Both the position numbers and the translations under genes were made by a program. A stretch of DNA of 64,000 nucleotides, from positions 28,445,679 to 28,509,678 of the forward strand of contig NC_079135.1 in assembly GCF_945859705.1 (NCBI RefSeq), in the 5' to 3' direction. The notes beneath the pieces are model-generated. The model did no database searches and was not told where the DNA came from. It was given only the letters and a program-made list of their open reading frames with translations. The DNA comes from Episyrphus balteatus (lineage: Eukaryota > Arthropoda > Insecta > Diptera > Syrphidae). Of this stretch, positions 25,201 through 34,678 are shown piece after piece. Position 1 is the stretch's first letter; each line of letters begins with the position of its first letter.

Positions 25201-28200
25201 CTTGAACCTCGTTAGTATATTTTTTAAGAAGATTTTTTTTCTGTTTGCTCTAAAACTTACCGATAGAATAGATACAAAGGCTTAAGTGTAGAAACTCAAT
25301 CAATATGTCTTAAACATAACTTAATTTCCCTTTGTTCAATTTATATTTTTAATTTTGAGAAAAATGTATATTTATTTTAAGAACTGAACAAAATTTGCTG
25401 TCTAAATACATGGTTCAGGCAGAAACGGGACGGTATATAATTTTATTGATTGCAATAATTTTCTCACTTACTGTAGAGCACCAGTTTTTTTTGTTTCGGT
25501 TACAATTGAATGAACTTTGAAATTAAAAAGTTCAAATATATAATACTCAAATTTTGATAAATCGGAAATTTTAAGGAGCGAAATGTTCAGTTTGGTAATA
25601 AGAAGCTGGTTCTGGCAACGCTGGCAATGATTAAGATTTTTGTAGTCAATATAGTGCTCACTTCAATGTTTTGTTAGGATCCAGCTGTTTCTGATACAAC
25701 TAGTACCTCTTCTTATGTGAATTTCCATTTTCCACCAGAGGTCAAATTTTTTGTTTTCCTTGCTAATATTGGGACAATACGGGTATCTTAGATTCCATTC
25801 ACCAAAAAGGATATACAAATTTTAAAATCTTTAAAACATTTATTTCTGTAAATTCTTGCCAAGATTTTTCTTTTATAAAAATACTGCTATAGAAATATTA
25901 GAAAAAAAAAATAAATTTTAGAGCAAATTGAAATTGTTTTAAATCGAAATCGAAATTACTTAATGGCAAAAGTAGTTCTGAAGAAAATACAAACACTTTT
26001 TAAGGCCTAGTAGAATGCAACTATAATTGTTGAATCTATGCATCTTCTATAAGTGGAAGTCTAATTCTCAAACAGCGTTTTTGTTCAATATTCTACTTTG
26101 AATATTGCGGTTTTAGCGAATAATGACTGCAATTAAATAGGCTGCCGTAAAAAAAAAATATATACAGTAGTTCTATTGCTAACTTCGAAATGATGCCTTT
26201 ATCCATATCATTTTCTTAAATTCATGTTCCATTATCATTATTAACTAGACGCCACATTCTATTTCTTTACAAAAGTGCCGGGCAAGTTGCACCTAAAAAA
26301 CTTAATTCTTATAGACATGAATTAAATTATTATGTATTATTTCTTACTAACCCATACTCTAAACAAATAAGTTTTAAAATTTTAATTAAAAAATTCCGTA
26401 CAAAGAGTTGAGCCATTCCTCGAACTTGTTGGATTTGTACAGTCTGACTTATTCAATTTGGGTATAGGTTTAAATCCTAAAACCATTCGTAATTCGATAT
26501 TTTGACTCCAAAGTAAGACTTTAGTTTCAGTTTATTGAATATAGAAGAAATTTCAATGTTTTCCTTGTAATATAAATACATAACGGTAATTGATAAAATT
26601 TTGTTTCAAATGAGTTAAAAATGTTCGACTTTTCTACTTCACCAATTTGAATTGAATTCTCCTCATAAATTATTTTATCTAATTTTTCTACCCTTAAACT
26701 GAACTTACAAACTAATAACGCACTAATATGTAAAGAAAAGCTCTAAAAGTGGTACCAACAAATTTTCATTTATGTTTTGATAGTTTGAATCATTCCATGA
26801 CCCATCTCTCAGTCTCAGTAATCATTTTTATTTATCTTGTATGTGCTTTTTTTCATTAGCGTGTAGTTACTATTATTTATTAAATTATTATTAAATTATT
26901 ATTAAAATATCCTTCCCTTCAAAAAAAGCAAAATCGTTTTAAACATCAATTAAATTTTAGGAATGGGAAAAGAAGTCGAAAATCTCATCATGGAAAATAA
27001 TGAACTTCTGGCAACCAAGTACGAAACCATAATTTTTATTTACCTAACAAAGTTTATTAACTAATTTTTCTGATAATTTAGAAATGCTCTTAACATCGTT
27101 AAAGACGATTTAATTGTTAAAGTCGATGAACTCACAGGCGAAATTGAAATCCTTCGAGAAGAGTTGAATGCGATGTCGCAATCGCGCAACAAACTACGAC
27201 AGAAAGTAGGCGAGCTAGAGGACGAGCTTAAGAAAACCAAAGAACAAGTCAAACAACAGAGTAAGGAGATTTATAAAAAAAATTACAATTAAAAGGATAA
27301 TCCGTAAAATTATGTTTTTTAGATGACACAGAACAAGAAGAAAGCGATGTTCCGATGGCTCAGCGTAAACGTTTCACTCGAGTCGAGATGGCTATGGTGC
27401 TTATGGAGAGAAATCAAGTAAGAAAAAATGCCAAAACCACAACTTTGATCTTTCTAATAAATCCTTTTTGGTACTTTTAGTACAAAGAACGTTTGATGGA
27501 ACTTCAAGAAGCGGTGCGTTTAACCGAAATCCTCCGTGCTACCAAAACCATAGAAAAACCCAAACAAGGCATTTGGAAGTATTTTAATAATCTCTTCACG
27601 TGAGTTTCCTACCTGCTTGCAGGCTTGATTAAAATGACATTTTAATTCAGTGTATCTTCTTCATCCACGTCGTCTTTAGCTCATCAAACCGACCCCAAGG
27701 TTCGGACCCCGGGCAGGGAGGGGGGCCCATGTTTCGCTACAACAGCCCCTCTCACAGCCACGGATCTCCAAGTAGAAGTAGCGAGCATCGCCTTGCCATA
27801 ACATCAGGCAATCATCCACCTGCTAGTGCCGGACTAGCCAATGCCCTCATTTTAGCAAAGGATTTTAGTGAAGAGGGAACATCAGAGCGTGCAAATGCAC
27901 GTCGAAAAGAACAATATCGGCAGCTGAGGGCACATGTCCAAAAAGAAGATGGCAGATTACATGCGTACGGATGGAGTTTGCCAATAAATAAATCAAGTCA
28001 AGAACATCACAATCGGCACTCGGGTGGAGTACCAGTTCCCGTATATTGTAACCCTTTGGCTGAAGCCAGTCCGCACATGAAGGTATTCTGTGCAGCTGGA
28101 GTTAACCTCAATGGAGGTTTCAATAGGGATGGTGGTTCTGTGATAGGAGCGACTATTTTCTATTCAAGGCCGACAGCGAAAATAACCGAGATCACAAGTC

Positions 28201-31200
28201 CAACAGTGGAGCACAGTGGTCTGGAGTCATTGGAACGCCAGCTCAATATGTCTCTAGAAGGAGAAGATCCGGAAATTCAGCTTAGCTCGTATGTGTGGGT
28301 CTGTACAAGCACACATGCCGCCAGCACAGTAACGGTTGTGGATGCTAATGAGCCAGCGAACGTGCTGGACGCGTTCCCCATTTGTCAATCACATTTATTG
28401 TGTATCGCATCGGTGCCAGGTGCCATGGAAAAAGATTATGCATTGCTAGAGAATTCAGAAGTTATTAAAGCTGGTGAGACACTAGAGAAGCCAGGTGAAG
28501 GACCAGAAATGCTGGGAAATGTAGAATTCATTAGAGTCCGGCCGAAACCGGATCAAAACCGTAATACAGAAACCAAAGAAGGTGAAGAAGCTGATGTAAA
28601 CGCCGCCGCCACCAATGGAAGCGTTGAAGTAGAGGAAAAAGCCAAAGAGGCTGTAGAAAAATCGAATTCAAACGAAAGCGAAGAAGCTGTGGCAGTAGAA
28701 GAGGCAAAAATACCACCCTCATCACCTTTGCATCACTTTGTGATCGGAGGTGATGTCGCCACCACGAACGGTGTCGCAGAAACGACTTCGAATAATAACA
28801 ATTCAAGTTCTCAGTTAGCATTTTCAAGGCCAGTCAATCCAATTTTAGGTACTCATGATCGTCAGAATGAGCCTCCAATGACATCTGTCGGTCCGACAAT
28901 GTGGCTGGGCGCCCAGGACGGTATGCTCTATGTGCACAGTAGCGTGGGTAGATGGCATGAGTGTCTGCACAAAGTGCTTCTTCCCGATGCTGTTCTGGGC
29001 ATAGTGCACGTTGAATCTCGGGTGGTAGTTGCCCTGGCGAATGGACAGCTGGCTGTTTTTCGTCGACAGACCGATGGTCAGTGGGATTTAAATAGCTACC
29101 ACCTGGTTACGCTGGGTGACCAGCATCAGTCGATTCGGTGCTTGTGTGTAGTGGCAGATAAGATTTGGGCTGCACACCGCAATAAGATTCATATTGTAGA
29201 TCCTATTTCGCTAAATGTTATTCATACATTGGAGGCTCATCCGAGAAAAGAAAGTCAGGTGCGGCAGATGGCTGCCACAGGACTAGGAGTTTGGGTTTCA
29301 ATTAGGTAAGAATGATTTTTATTTACATGGCTAAGAGAAGCTAATGACATTGTCTTTAGATTGGACTCCACACTGCGGCTATATCATGCCCATACATTCG
29401 AACACATTCAGGATGTAGATATTGAACCGTATGTATCGAAAATGCTCGGTACAGGAAAATTGGGCTTCTCATTTGTAAGAATTACTGCGCTTATGGTCTC
29501 GTGCAATCGTCTTTGGATTGGTACTAGCAATGGAGTGATTATATCGGTACCGCTCACCGAAGGACCATTAAAGCCATGTAAGAATTCCTAAAACTAATAT
29601 TTTGATTAAAATGTGATGTTATTTTGTGTGTTTGTTTAGCTTCAGCGTCCAATGGAATGATCCCACGATGTGGTATGGCCAATGCTCAATTATCCTTCCA
29701 TGGCCATCGGGATGCAGTGAAATTTTTCGTTTCGGTGCCGATGTCACAAGAGCCGGGTAATCAATTGCAACAATTTACAAATAAACGGCCCGATATGCTA
29801 GTCATGTGCGGTGGAGAGGGATATATTGATTTTAGACAAGGTAAGTTTTAAACTTTTGATTTATAACTTTTTTCCTACCGTAGACAGGGCGAATGCTTTT
29901 TTGTTGCAAATTTAAAAGGGTGCTTATATATTCAGCTAAGCTTTTTGATGTTACATTCCTATCTATTTAGATTATAGATATTCTAAAAGGGTTTCTATCA
30001 ATACCTACAATTAATGCCTTATAACTCTTCCAAATTTTTTTTAAAGAGTTTAGAATAAAACATGGAAATTTTAAGCAACTTCCGGGTTAAATAAACTTAC
30101 GTTCTTTTTTTCGTATAACTTAACCAAAAACTATCGGTCGTAGGTCTTAAAAGTTAAGGTCTTAAAAGTTAAGATATTAAAAGTTAAGATATTAAAGATA
30201 TTTTTTAATAAAACAGGCTATTTGAAACATTCTTACATTGAATAGAACTCGATTTAATTCAAAAGTTCACTACGAGAGCCTTAAGAAAAGAACAATAAAT
30301 CCTGTTAAAACCTCGTTTCATCCCTGTCGAATACACGAATTAGGCACTTAGGCAGGTTCCAAAACGTTAGAAGCGAAAAAGTCAATTAAGTTTTAGGTCT
30401 TTTATTGTGTCTCATTCATTTCATTTTCAATTGGACGTCCAGAAGCGTCCGGAAATATCCATAAGTCTGTTAAACTGTTTTATTTGCACAAAAATGATGG
30501 ATAGAAAGCTTTTCAGAAGAGAAATTAGGAAACATTAGGGCCATCATTTTCTGAATAAAAAGACGTGTTAAACGAGCTAGGGATTTTTTTCTTGGCTAAC
30601 TTTCCAATAAAATTGCTTCCGATATCACACATCTATTTTTGGAAATCGCTTACTATCTTCTTTTTCTTTCTATCCTGTAGCCCTATTTTGTAACTTCATC
30701 CATTTATTTCCATAAATTTTATTCCATAAATTAAACAAAATTATGTACAAAATCAGAATTTAAAAATCAAGAAATTGTGATTTTGAAAGTAATTCCTTCT
30801 ATTTTTACGATTTTTATGAATTTTCGAATAAGATCCAGTCGAAACTAATTATAAATCAGAATCTATTAATTTTCACCGACATTATTTTAGAAAACTTAAA
30901 AAATTGCAACCAAAAAGCATTCGCTCATAGATCGCACACTTATTTGGTAATTTAAACACAGGTTCTTGGAATGACCGCTTCAGTATTTTTGTCTTCAGAT
31001 ATTTCATTTTGAATTTTGTATCAATAAATAAATTAGAAGTAGAACTTCTTGGTTACATTTTTCATAATAGAAAATATTTTTTTCTTTTTTTTGTTTATTT
31101 TCATTGAAAAAAAAATTTATTTACCAAAAAATAAAAAAAAATATCAGAAAAGCATGCAGATGATGCAAGCGACAATGCGGCACATTTGATAGTTTGGCGA

Positions 31201-34200
31201 GTCTATACGTAAGAATTTGTTTTTCTTTCTTTTTTTTTGTTTCTTTTTATTTTGTTTAGTAATAATGATAAAAAAATTAATAATTTAATTAAAACTATTA
31301 TTTAAAACTAATTGTATTTGCTTTGTTTATTGTTTAAAAAAAGTTATTTGTTTAATTTTGTTTTCTAATTTATGTTTAAACAAAAATATTTTCTGTTTGC
31401 TTTTATTTTTCTTTCGAAAACGGATATAGAATTTACAATTTATGAAAATTCTCTCAGATTTTTCGAAAACTTAAATAGTGCAATACACACTAGAAAAATT
31501 TAAAAAAAGAGTGAGAGAGAAAGATGAGACAAAAACTGCTAAATTTGTTGGCATCAAATGGATTCTAATTTATTACAAAAACTCAGCAAAAAGGTTTTAA
31601 AACATTACCATCAATTATGTTATTCTTTCTCTTTTTATTTGTTTGTTAATTTTTTTGCCTTTTATTGAGGCACTTTTTTTCTGTATTTACAATAGCTATT
31701 TATAAAAAAAGATATACACTTTAAATATGCAAAGTTTAAAAATACCAGAATGAAATCGGTTAAGATGCTTTTTTGTTTTATCAATCAATTTTAAATAGAA
31801 TTCCTCCAGTTTTTACATTTTTTTCCAGGGGTAGTTTTCGTTCAAAGCGAATGTAAGACACAAATCTTTCGAAAATTGTTAATATGTTAAAATATTTCAT
31901 GATTTCAGATTTTTTCGTAAATGAAAGTATTAAGAAAAAAGAAATGTTTGTACGAAAACAGTTTCCTCAATAAATTCAGTTAATAAATTATGTTTAAAAA
32001 ACAAATCTTATCTACATATTATGTATATGATTTTTTAGAGCCCCCGCAAACTACAAACTGTCTATCGGCCGATAGTTTAGTCGGTCTCTTAATCAGATTT
32101 AAGAGCCCCCGCACACTTCAGACTAAACAGTCGGGTTAGTAGAGTAACTAAAGCTAAAAAAATGGCAATATTAGGGAACCCGACCGAACAGCTCTGATTT
32201 TGATGATCTTTTTTTTCAAACGTCGGTCATTAAAAATACTTTAAAGTCTATAGATTAAAAATTTCCGCTGTTGCCGTTCTGATTTTTTAAATTTAATTTC
32301 CAAAAATGTTGCTTAAATTTCATAAATTTACTAATGCCAAAAGATTTTCTAGGCAAAGGAAAACAACTATATGGCAGTGAAGGACAATCTTCCATCGTTT
32401 AGGCGATAAATGCAATTTTCTCACAAAGGACCCCGCACATTTTGTATGGGAAGTGGCCCTCGGTTAAATTGTCTGAAATTTGAGTATGGACAGTTTTTAA
32501 AATAACGGGTTTTTTTTCGATGACTATCTCAAACCTTTTAAAAGGGATAGTAACTCTCTATATTATGTTTTGCGCTTTTTTTAGTGGAATGCATATGTTT
32601 TTCGGGTCGCTGAAACCGAATCCGAAGTCCATTTTGCCCCATCACGTCAGGTTTTCAAGATAACCTCAAAAAATGTCACAGCTGCAAAAAAATTTTTACA
32701 GTTTGTATAAAATTTCTTTTAAAAATGAAATTCAAATATTCTCTTCGACCATAAGGGCAACTACGTTCGAATCAGTGGTGCATTTTATTTATATTTTGCC
32801 AAGCTTTTGCTAGTAAGCCCCACAGTTATTAAAAAATCATTTTTATCAAAAAAAAAAAACCGACTTCCGACTCATATATTCTATAGCCAGAACTGAACGG
32901 AATTAAAATGGGACCACCTTTCCAATACAAAAAGAATTATCAAAATTGGGTCACTTAGTCCAAAGTTATGAGGTAACAAACATAAAAAAAAATACAGACG
33001 AATTGACTACCTCCTCTTTTTTGGAAGTCGGTAAAAACAACGTCATCGTTGGAAAAAAAATTAAAGGGAAGATGATTAAAAAAATTAAAGGGAAGAAGAT
33101 TAAATACAAAATTTCAAGAAAGGGACTATCTAGACTCTTCTAAATCAGATCTAGACTTTTTCAAATATACAATATGCATATTTTTCTTAATTTTTATTCT
33201 TTAAAATTGTTTCTTAAAAAAAAATTATTCTTTATTTTCGAAAATAAAAATTTACTATTTTGTTTTCTCTAACTACTCATACGCTATTAAATAAAAAACT
33301 AGCTTGTTATAGGCTTATAAGCTGTAAGCTTATAAACGAATAAAAAAAATTTTAAAAATAAATTGCAATGATGCCGTTTCTGCAACGTTTTTTTTTTTTT
33401 TTTGAGAACTAACACAAGCTGTCACTCCAAGTGACAACTGCCGGAATGATATTCCCAGTATGATATTTCCAAATTTTGTATCATATCGCCGACTATCATC
33501 CCAGTGCTTTCCGTACCAGACCTAAATTGATAGATTAAAATAAAACAAAAATATTATCATCTTAGCCGACTAATTCCTGATTTCGATCTGTATAATGGTT
33601 TTTTTTATTCATTTTTATATTATGTTGGATTTTTCAAACATTTATGTACATTTATTATTTATAGGTTGTTGTTTTTTTTTTTTATAACAAAAACTTGATT
33701 AACAGACGCAATATATGCAAATTTGCCGTTTATTGCCGTGAATAGTTCTATATATCACGTATTGCTTATCTCCAAGTAGATTTAGTTGAAGGTTTGCACA
33801 ACTGCACAAGTAGATTTAAAAAAAAAGATACAATATTTGGTGCAAGCTTTTGTGTAATAAATCGATTTTATTAAATGCATGCTATTTTTAATCTGAAAAA
33901 AAAAAGTTTAGAATAAAATAATGGAATGAAATGTTGCATTATCTTGACTAAAATAAAAATATCGATTTAAAAGTTACCTGTCAACTTAAGTTTTCTGGGA
34001 TCTCCAAAACTGAGGAAGTAAAAACATTTTTTTAGTAAAAAAGAAGAGCTGAAATCTCAGAAACTTGAGTTGTCGAGTTGTATATTTAAAACTGTACTTT
34101 CAAAGTAACGATTTTTATGATATTATGTATGCAATATTCCATATGGTTGAACTTTGATATCCCCGTCCAAAATAATCTTAAAGTTAAAAAAAATAATTGT

Positions 34201-34678
34201 AATTTAGACCATTATTGAAAAAGGTATACAGACTGCTTGAATTCTATGAAGTTTAAAAACCTAAAACAGCTTTAAATTTCTTCCTTCTTAAATGTTTTTT
34301 TTTTCCTAAAAATATAAAAAATTAAAAGATATTACTATGATAATTTTTTTTAAGTTATGATATTTGCCATATGGTCTGTGCATTGGATCTATTTTTTCTT
34401 CATTTTCATATAATTTGAAAAAATTTATTGGTGTGGTTAATCACATGTACTTCTTTTAACATAACAGCATCGGTGTGCTATCCTGTTTTAATAAACCCAA
34501 AAAAAAGAAATTTCCTCATCTTGTACATAATGTTAATAAATAGACAAAAACAATTTTTAAACACAATCTTCCAGGTGACAATGACATGGAAAGCAGTATT
34601 CACTTGGAACCCAATCAGACCATTGAGAATCGGGGTGACAAAAGCTACTTGATTGTGTGGCACGTAAGTCAACGTTAG
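16050..34678 (+). CDS. syd: Syd / JIP3-JIP4 family kinesin and JNK scaffold, N-terminus missing
   Basis: Encodes a scaffold linking kinesin-1 and dynein to vesicle cargo and to JNK-pathway kinases in axonal transport. Visible exons are 16050-16286, 16355-16510, 16577-16734, 22988-23229, 23439-23540, 23794-23829, 24100-24117, 26961-27018, 27082-27260, 27323-27417, 27481-27599, 27680-29305, 29360-29577, 29640-29840 and 34575-34678. Together they give 1182 codons plus stop, all phases matching. The first exon opens in phase 0 with VQQLASSIYQEFERM; family proteins have about 30-45 residues before this, so the start codon lies in an exon I cannot find. The RH1 domain and coiled coil fall at about 1-180. 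A second coiled coil/leucine zipper lies at about 318-395, RH2 (RKRFTRVEMAMVLMERNQ) at about 407-440, and the C-terminal WD40-like propeller from about 864. An alternative last exon is at 31148-31212. A poly(A) signal AATAAA is at 34729. Confidence 0.93.
17041..19953 (-). CDS. Retrotransposon ORF2: endonuclease and reverse transcriptase
   Basis: The 970-aa protein nicks target DNA and primes reverse transcription. The N-terminal exonuclease-endonuclease-phosphatase domain has LRILTYNVNS at the start, ISETNV, GGDFNARHHLW near 141 and SDSDHKAV near 218. The reverse transcriptase has KSAGPDGIS near 488, SNYRPISLL, FLDVEKAFDSVW, AGVAQGSKLGP and the catalytic LLYADD near 705. A thumb-like C-terminal region follows, and I see no RNase H. 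The length is as expected for Jockey-clade ORF2. No frameshift or stop is present, so this copy may be recent or still competent. Confidence 0.95.
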   Translation of the reverse strand: MSLKKLRILTYNVNSLYSLEKRTSFNLFLKNNSPDIALISETNVTRKNNIDIVGFNTFRQDKAENRRGTAIFVKKNISTSETIIKGLSTSEATAVILNLGRDETLTIISVYFKCNSTAKNIQSDLQTLNGTLSRSTYGLIGGDFNARHHLWMDTTINTEGKAISDWLDFNSAQHSLVVISQPKPTYPRTPSTLDFFLVTSNFVHIHPDFCNFICSTVSSDSDHKAVQLSIKLHQPINLVTQPAEHFINYRRLDIDRLQREVEQSITFPPHNRNLQNVEIDAAIDSLETAITSALDNQKQPKTSKDRYQHLPVHVQNLYVHRQRLRKRLQRIHKRDLNTSNANYRTVWSELQCTNIMLRNAIQHFNNTQFQKRLQSIKPGPDAFKNINRIVGQKSPMPEVINTNNGEATTSQEKAEAFAAHFEGNFTPNPSADPVFLQEMEASIRRTLVPNIDVATFSNTNPASDPVDSPNLSTPEEIAEIISLSKPKKSAGPDGISNFVIKRLPQTILIFLTIILNNCINNSYFPQKWKTARIVAIPKKGARNIISNYRPISLLNNLSKLLEELTLRKLKKFCSDFNIIPDMQFGFREKHSTLHPLMKFHQDITSALNNHQVTVACFLDVEKAFDSVWIEALIHKLHLLGFPVALIKIIFSFLSSRNFFVQVEDRKSAKKCIRAGVAQGSKLGPFLYSILTSDQPLASECENLLYADDSLTYYKSVSPTIAARKVEAHIRKLYEFYSKWGIRINSSKSELLCFRRTGGRSIRSAANCRSITLTLPDGTKLAAKRNAKYLGINFNELLRFNLHSRSVLKKANYAFHRLHPLMKRRNGLSQPTKLLIYKQLLRPVIAYSFPVWYTISKTAMKELQIFERKILRICTGLYFDRQRQKYYSNERLYEEANIMTLEKYLLQSAKKLVGSIANHPNQLMRSMRTQQRHPEPRYLSALDILDEHIIPTDNEEVVYFYADTQSAYYRG
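20000..21592 (-). CDS. Retrotransposon ORF1: Gag-like RNA-binding protein with zinc knuckles
   Basis: The 530-aa nucleic-acid-binding protein would package element RNA. Residues about 1-190 are acidic then Ser/Thr/Pro/Gln-rich and look disordered. A PRE_C2HC-like region (about 215-330, including FTPREDRKNLLMLKGL) precedes CX2CX4HX4C-type knuckles at about 344-400 (CRNCQRFGHVATNC, then CVKC and CANCKKEGH). The C-terminus is basic and Pro/Thr-rich. The first in-frame Met at 21592 gives the longest frame. It lies just upstream of ORF2 in the same element. Confidence 0.92.
   Translation of the reverse strand: MGEPFNLESAFIALEELIKRIINDLGPEHGSRINKTLGSFITRDDQLQKNKEDKAEDEMETESEESSSTHANDEVQTSQDEPASEEEDTCDSASSSEIDGESPQPGQKRPRKSGKGATAAKKLIITDFYKPSTATAQHSPNKQPTSASPNKPPTAQQSQAATQPPTAKQPATASTTAAQPTPPITTTKTTGMPPIFCFSANIAEISRFCKNKNIKVTFKNRSTKTTIISTGNRQSFEDIKNFLKARKIQFNTFTPREDRKNLLMLKGLHFTLAAIEIEDELRIEGLPVIKVTEFKSKKAQGKEFNNFVVELSKSCDIAEVYSKTLIMNHRVHWERLRTNDIVQCRNCQRFGHVATNCGRQYVCVKCKEDHEPGQCRRKENTGSDVWCANCKKEGHPASFKGCPTLKAKLTERNKVLAQKKSHQEFAAKSACTITRPAVSYAAMALKAQPPKAATPKPIAPMKNQTQQRQTRTPAKSIPVKTGPTKPTKPASTSAPPPMNLNNEVERLFGSDLLSVMPGKPGVPFRLTMGF
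22233..22406. repeat. 174-bp inverted-repeat element with a GAAACGTC motif
   Basis: The left arm GGATAAGATTAAAATCATG and its near complement at 22378-22406 enclose the core TTCCGACGTTTCGACGACTG. On the minus strand the core reads CCTTAAGAAGG ... CGAAACGTCGG. This arrangement recalls hammerhead-ribozyme-bearing Penelope-like elements, but it is degenerate. It sits in the same syd intron, just beyond the retrotransposon. Confidence 0.5.
24100..24117 (+). CDS. syd: syd 18-nt microexon
   Basis: Eighteen bases between TAG and GTAAGT encode ANDNYF. Together with flanking exons this gives the family stretch GEYASSANDNYFGMGKEVEN. Phase 1 enters and leaves, so skipping it would remove six residues without a frameshift. 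Confidence 0.88.
24118..26960 (+). other. syd intron, no other gene seen
   Basis: The 2.8-kb intron between the microexon and the leucine-zipper exon contains a degenerate CGAAACGTCG motif (25015-25070). It also has a possible small inverted-repeat element at about 25180-25440, whose tips read ATCGTCCCGT and ACGGGACGGT. Short open frames have no domain content. Confidence 0.6.
27680..29305 (+). CDS. syd: syd large exon: linker and start of the WD40-like propeller
   Basis: This single 1626-nt exon encodes about 542 residues. The first part is a Gly/Pro/Ser-rich linker after RH2. The middle is an acidic stretch rich in Glu, Ala and Asn. The end is the conserved propeller segment with PTMWLGAQDGMLYVHSSVG and VWVSIR. 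The first Met after the acceptor (27729) is internal. Confidence 0.92.
29841..31147 (+). other. syd intron before the first alternative terminal exon
   Basis: This is AT-rich intronic sequence with no recognised exon or element. If the distal terminal exon is used, the intron extends from 29841 to 34574. Confidence 0.6.
31148..31212 (+). CDS. syd: syd alternative terminal exon A (proximal)
   Basis: After acceptor ATCAG at 31147, phase 2 completes the codon left by 29840. It encodes EKHADDASDNAAHLIVWRVYT, then TAA at 31210-31212. The HLIVWRV block matches the known JIP3 C-terminal IIVWQV block. A GTAAG overlaps the stop, but splicing there into 34575 would create an immediate stop. It is therefore most likely a true last exon, or a relic. 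Confidence 0.65.
32038..32140. repeat. Pair of GAGCCCCCGCA repeats
   Basis: Two direct copies of GAGCCCCCGCA(A/C)ACT(A/T)CA, about 65 bp apart, lie beside CGGCCGATAG and other short inverted motifs. It is probably the end of an unidentified dispersed element. Confidence 0.4.
32855..33037. repeat. Dispersed ACCGACTTCC...GGAAGTCGGT family, copy 2
   Basis: The ends are inverted copies, ACCGACTTCC and GGAAGTCGGT. The interior shares AATTATCAAAATTGG, CACTTAGTCCAAAGTTATG and GGTAACAAAC with copy 1 at 11858. This copy is better preserved than copy 1. Confidence 0.65.
34575..34678 (+). CDS. syd: syd alternative terminal exon B (distal)
   Basis: After CCAG at 34574 it encodes DNDMESSIHLEP, then NQTIENRGDKSYLIVWHVSQR, and TAG at 34676-34678. 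YLIVWHV aligns with the JIP3 C-terminal IIVWQV. The AATAAA at 34729 is 50 nt after the stop. The codons for Val-Ser form a donor-like GTAAGT (34663), so further 3' splicing is possible. Confidence 0.85.

Larger units (their letters stand above)
31213..34574 (+). other. syd intron between alternative terminal exons
   Basis: The 3.4 kb contains the 3' untranslated region of terminal exon A, if that exon is used. It also holds a pair of GAGCCCCCGCA repeats at about 32040 and 32104 and a CCGAATCCGAAGTC block near 32620 related to the palindromes at 37-39 kb. ACCGACTTCC copy 2 is at 32855-33037. I see nothing coding. Confidence 0.6.

Noticed and set aside
31201..31215. GTAAG at 31209 as a donor joining to the distal syd exon
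   Set aside because: Joining there to 34575 gives ACG-TGA, an immediate stop, so the frame supports a terminal exon instead.
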